Assembly (NCBI GenBank): GCA_023055355.1
Contig: JALJCS010000024.1
Coordinates: 7,765,501-7,829,500 of the forward strand
Source: Agelaius tricolor
Lineage: Eukaryota > Chordata > Aves > Passeriformes > Icteridae
DNA: 64,000 bases
Direction of reading: 5' to 3'
A program made the position numbers and the translations under genes. Positions 62,401 through 64,000 of the stretch are shown here, piece after piece; positions within the stretch are counted from its first letter, which is position 1, and every line of letters begins with the position of its first letter. The notes beneath the pieces are model-generated. The model was not told the DNA's origin. It worked only from the letters and a program-made list of their open reading frames with translations, and did no database searches.

Positions 62401-64000
62401 GGAGTTTTGCGTGAGAGAGAAATGCAGAATTAGCCTCTTCAGGGCCTGAGGCAGATGGAAGGGGCCTTATAAATAGGAGATTTGACAGGATCACAGCTTT
62501 AAATCATTGTCTGAAATAAGAATCAGGCCCTTGTTGTTCTGTGCCATCTCTGTTCACAAGAGTCATGTTGCTGCGAGAGCGCTGGTGTTTTCTGACAAGC
62601 AGGTCTGAGATGAAAGTCTACATGCAGCTTTGCACACATTGGCCTGTATCATCCTTTGTGAGTAATCCCAGAAAACTTGAGTGGAATTTACTTGTGAGTC
62701 AGGAAGATACAGTGGGCAAGGACTTCAGGAGCTTCCTTAAACATTGCTTCCTTTTTAGTAAACATGCTGGAGGAATTTAAGCAAACGTTTGTGCGTAAAT
62801 GTAGGAGAACAGAAGGAATGCAATCCTCTCTGCTTAACTCTTGACTACTGTTCAGACCCATAGAAGATGTGGATGAGGGGTTTTTTGACTGTATATTTTT
62901 AGTATAAGCTGTGTGAAGAACATTTGTGATTACATCTGTTTTTCAGAGAAGAAAGCTGTTGGTCTGTGAGGGTTGGTATTGGCTAGAACAGCATCTGAGA
63001 ATTGTAAGGATTTTGCAGGAGCTGTTGGTAATGAAATCCATTTCAGAAGAAGGTTCTGACCCTAAACTATGACTGCTCTCAAGAAGGAGAAAATATCTAC
63101 AAGTTGTGCAAAAGGAAGACCAGATGCTATCTGTGAGTTTGTTTTTATGGTTGCTCATTATGACCTTGTTGGTGAGCAGAAAGCAACTAGATGCTTCAGA
63201 GAACAAGCTCTAATTTGGAGGGGGAACAGTGCATGAAGAAATGGCTGCCCACAACACTGAGGAAATTCATATTTGCATGCCTTCTTTCTACTGTGGACAG
63301 GTACAGAAGAGGAAGCTGCCTTTTTCATTGCACAATAGGAAATGTTAATTTGTGTTCCAGGTCTGTGGGTCACCTGGGCCATACAAAAGATGTCACAGGA
63401 GAAAGCAGAGAGGATTGCTCACTTCAGTGTTCAACACCAAGCTTAAATTTGTCCTTTGTCCTTGAAATTAAGCCAAAAACACAGTTTGGCACTTGGACCC
63501 AAAGGCTATGTGGCATCAATAATGGTACACTGAATATAGTCTAGTTTTAGCAAAAAGCATCAGTTCATATTATACACCCTGCACATCTCTGTTCCAGGGC
63601 AGAAGTAGGAGAGTCTGACACTGAAGTCGTGTGAGAAGGGAATGATCAGCAGTTTGAACAGTCACAGGTATATTGAAAATATACCTAGATCCTATTCTGA
63701 TAACAGAGCTGGCTTCAGTTTTGTGGGTCCCAATCCCTTGAGCTCATAAGAAAGAACTGGGGAGGTAGAAAATGAGGAAACAGTAGAAATGCTGCTTCTC
63801 AAGGAAGAAAAAAGTGGCAAATTGCCGAGAGTCATGTTTAGATCTTTGTGCCAGCCCCACTCCAGTGGGGTTGGGAACTGTTACTGGGTTTTGTGGGAAA
63901 GGCTGAGGTGTCTCCCACTCACAGTGACTATCACTCTTGATCTGAGCTAAGGAAATATCTACAGCTGGTACACTGCCTTGGTTTGAAGTGGCAGCCCTTA
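59476..64000. other. Noncoding DNA downstream of ADRA2C
   Basis: No gene, RNA or named transposon is seen. An alternative polyadenylation hexamer lies near 59817 and a poly-A run near 59824. Open frames reach 117 codons at most (63191-63544) and lack recognisable domains. The base composition is again AT-rich. Confidence 0.55.

Overview
This is a window of vertebrate nuclear DNA, most likely from a bird and probably a songbird. The evidence is one intronless vertebrate receptor gene, CR1 LINE fragments (the dominant LINE family of birds and other reptiles), and several solo retroviral LTRs of types I associate with passerine genomes. The species assignment is inference. The receptor identity is secure.

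The only protein-coding gene I can support is the alpha-2C adrenergic receptor gene (ADRA2C), plus strand, 57511-58845. It is one uninterrupted 444-codon frame. It sits in a very strong CpG island (about 56440-58600) with a G-quadruplex motif, GC boxes, a (CGG)7 run, a candidate TATA box at the upstream edge of the island, and a short arginine-rich upstream ORF ending 25 bases before the receptor AUG. A polyadenylation signal at 59449 suggests a 3' UTR of about 0.6 kb.

Positions 1 to about 56100 form an AT-rich, CpG-poor, gene-free stretch. Its recognisable content is transposon debris: four LTRs of one family (3601, 12433 and 33164 on the minus strand, 14879 on the plus strand), one LTR of a second family (47281-47904), two CR1 3' fragments (36055 and 39553), two oppositely oriented CR1 pieces side by side (13136-13420), and one much older CR1/L3-like reverse-transcriptase fragment (8080-8845). 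Two LTRs have perfect target-site duplications: GTTAAT at 33164-33554 and CAAAT at 47281-47904. There are also several small tandem duplications and microsatellites. The remaining sequence could hold distal regulatory elements for ADRA2C, which cannot be judged from one sequence. An isolated CpG cluster near 26120-26485 is the best visible candidate.

Positions 59476-64000, downstream of the gene, hold nothing I can identify. I found no CRISPR array, operon, bacterial or phage feature, tRNA or rRNA gene, and no convincing new multi-gene system. The more notable points are the uORF and long leader of ADRA2C, its lysine-only C-terminal basic cluster, and the microsatellite that appears to have grown inside an LTR.
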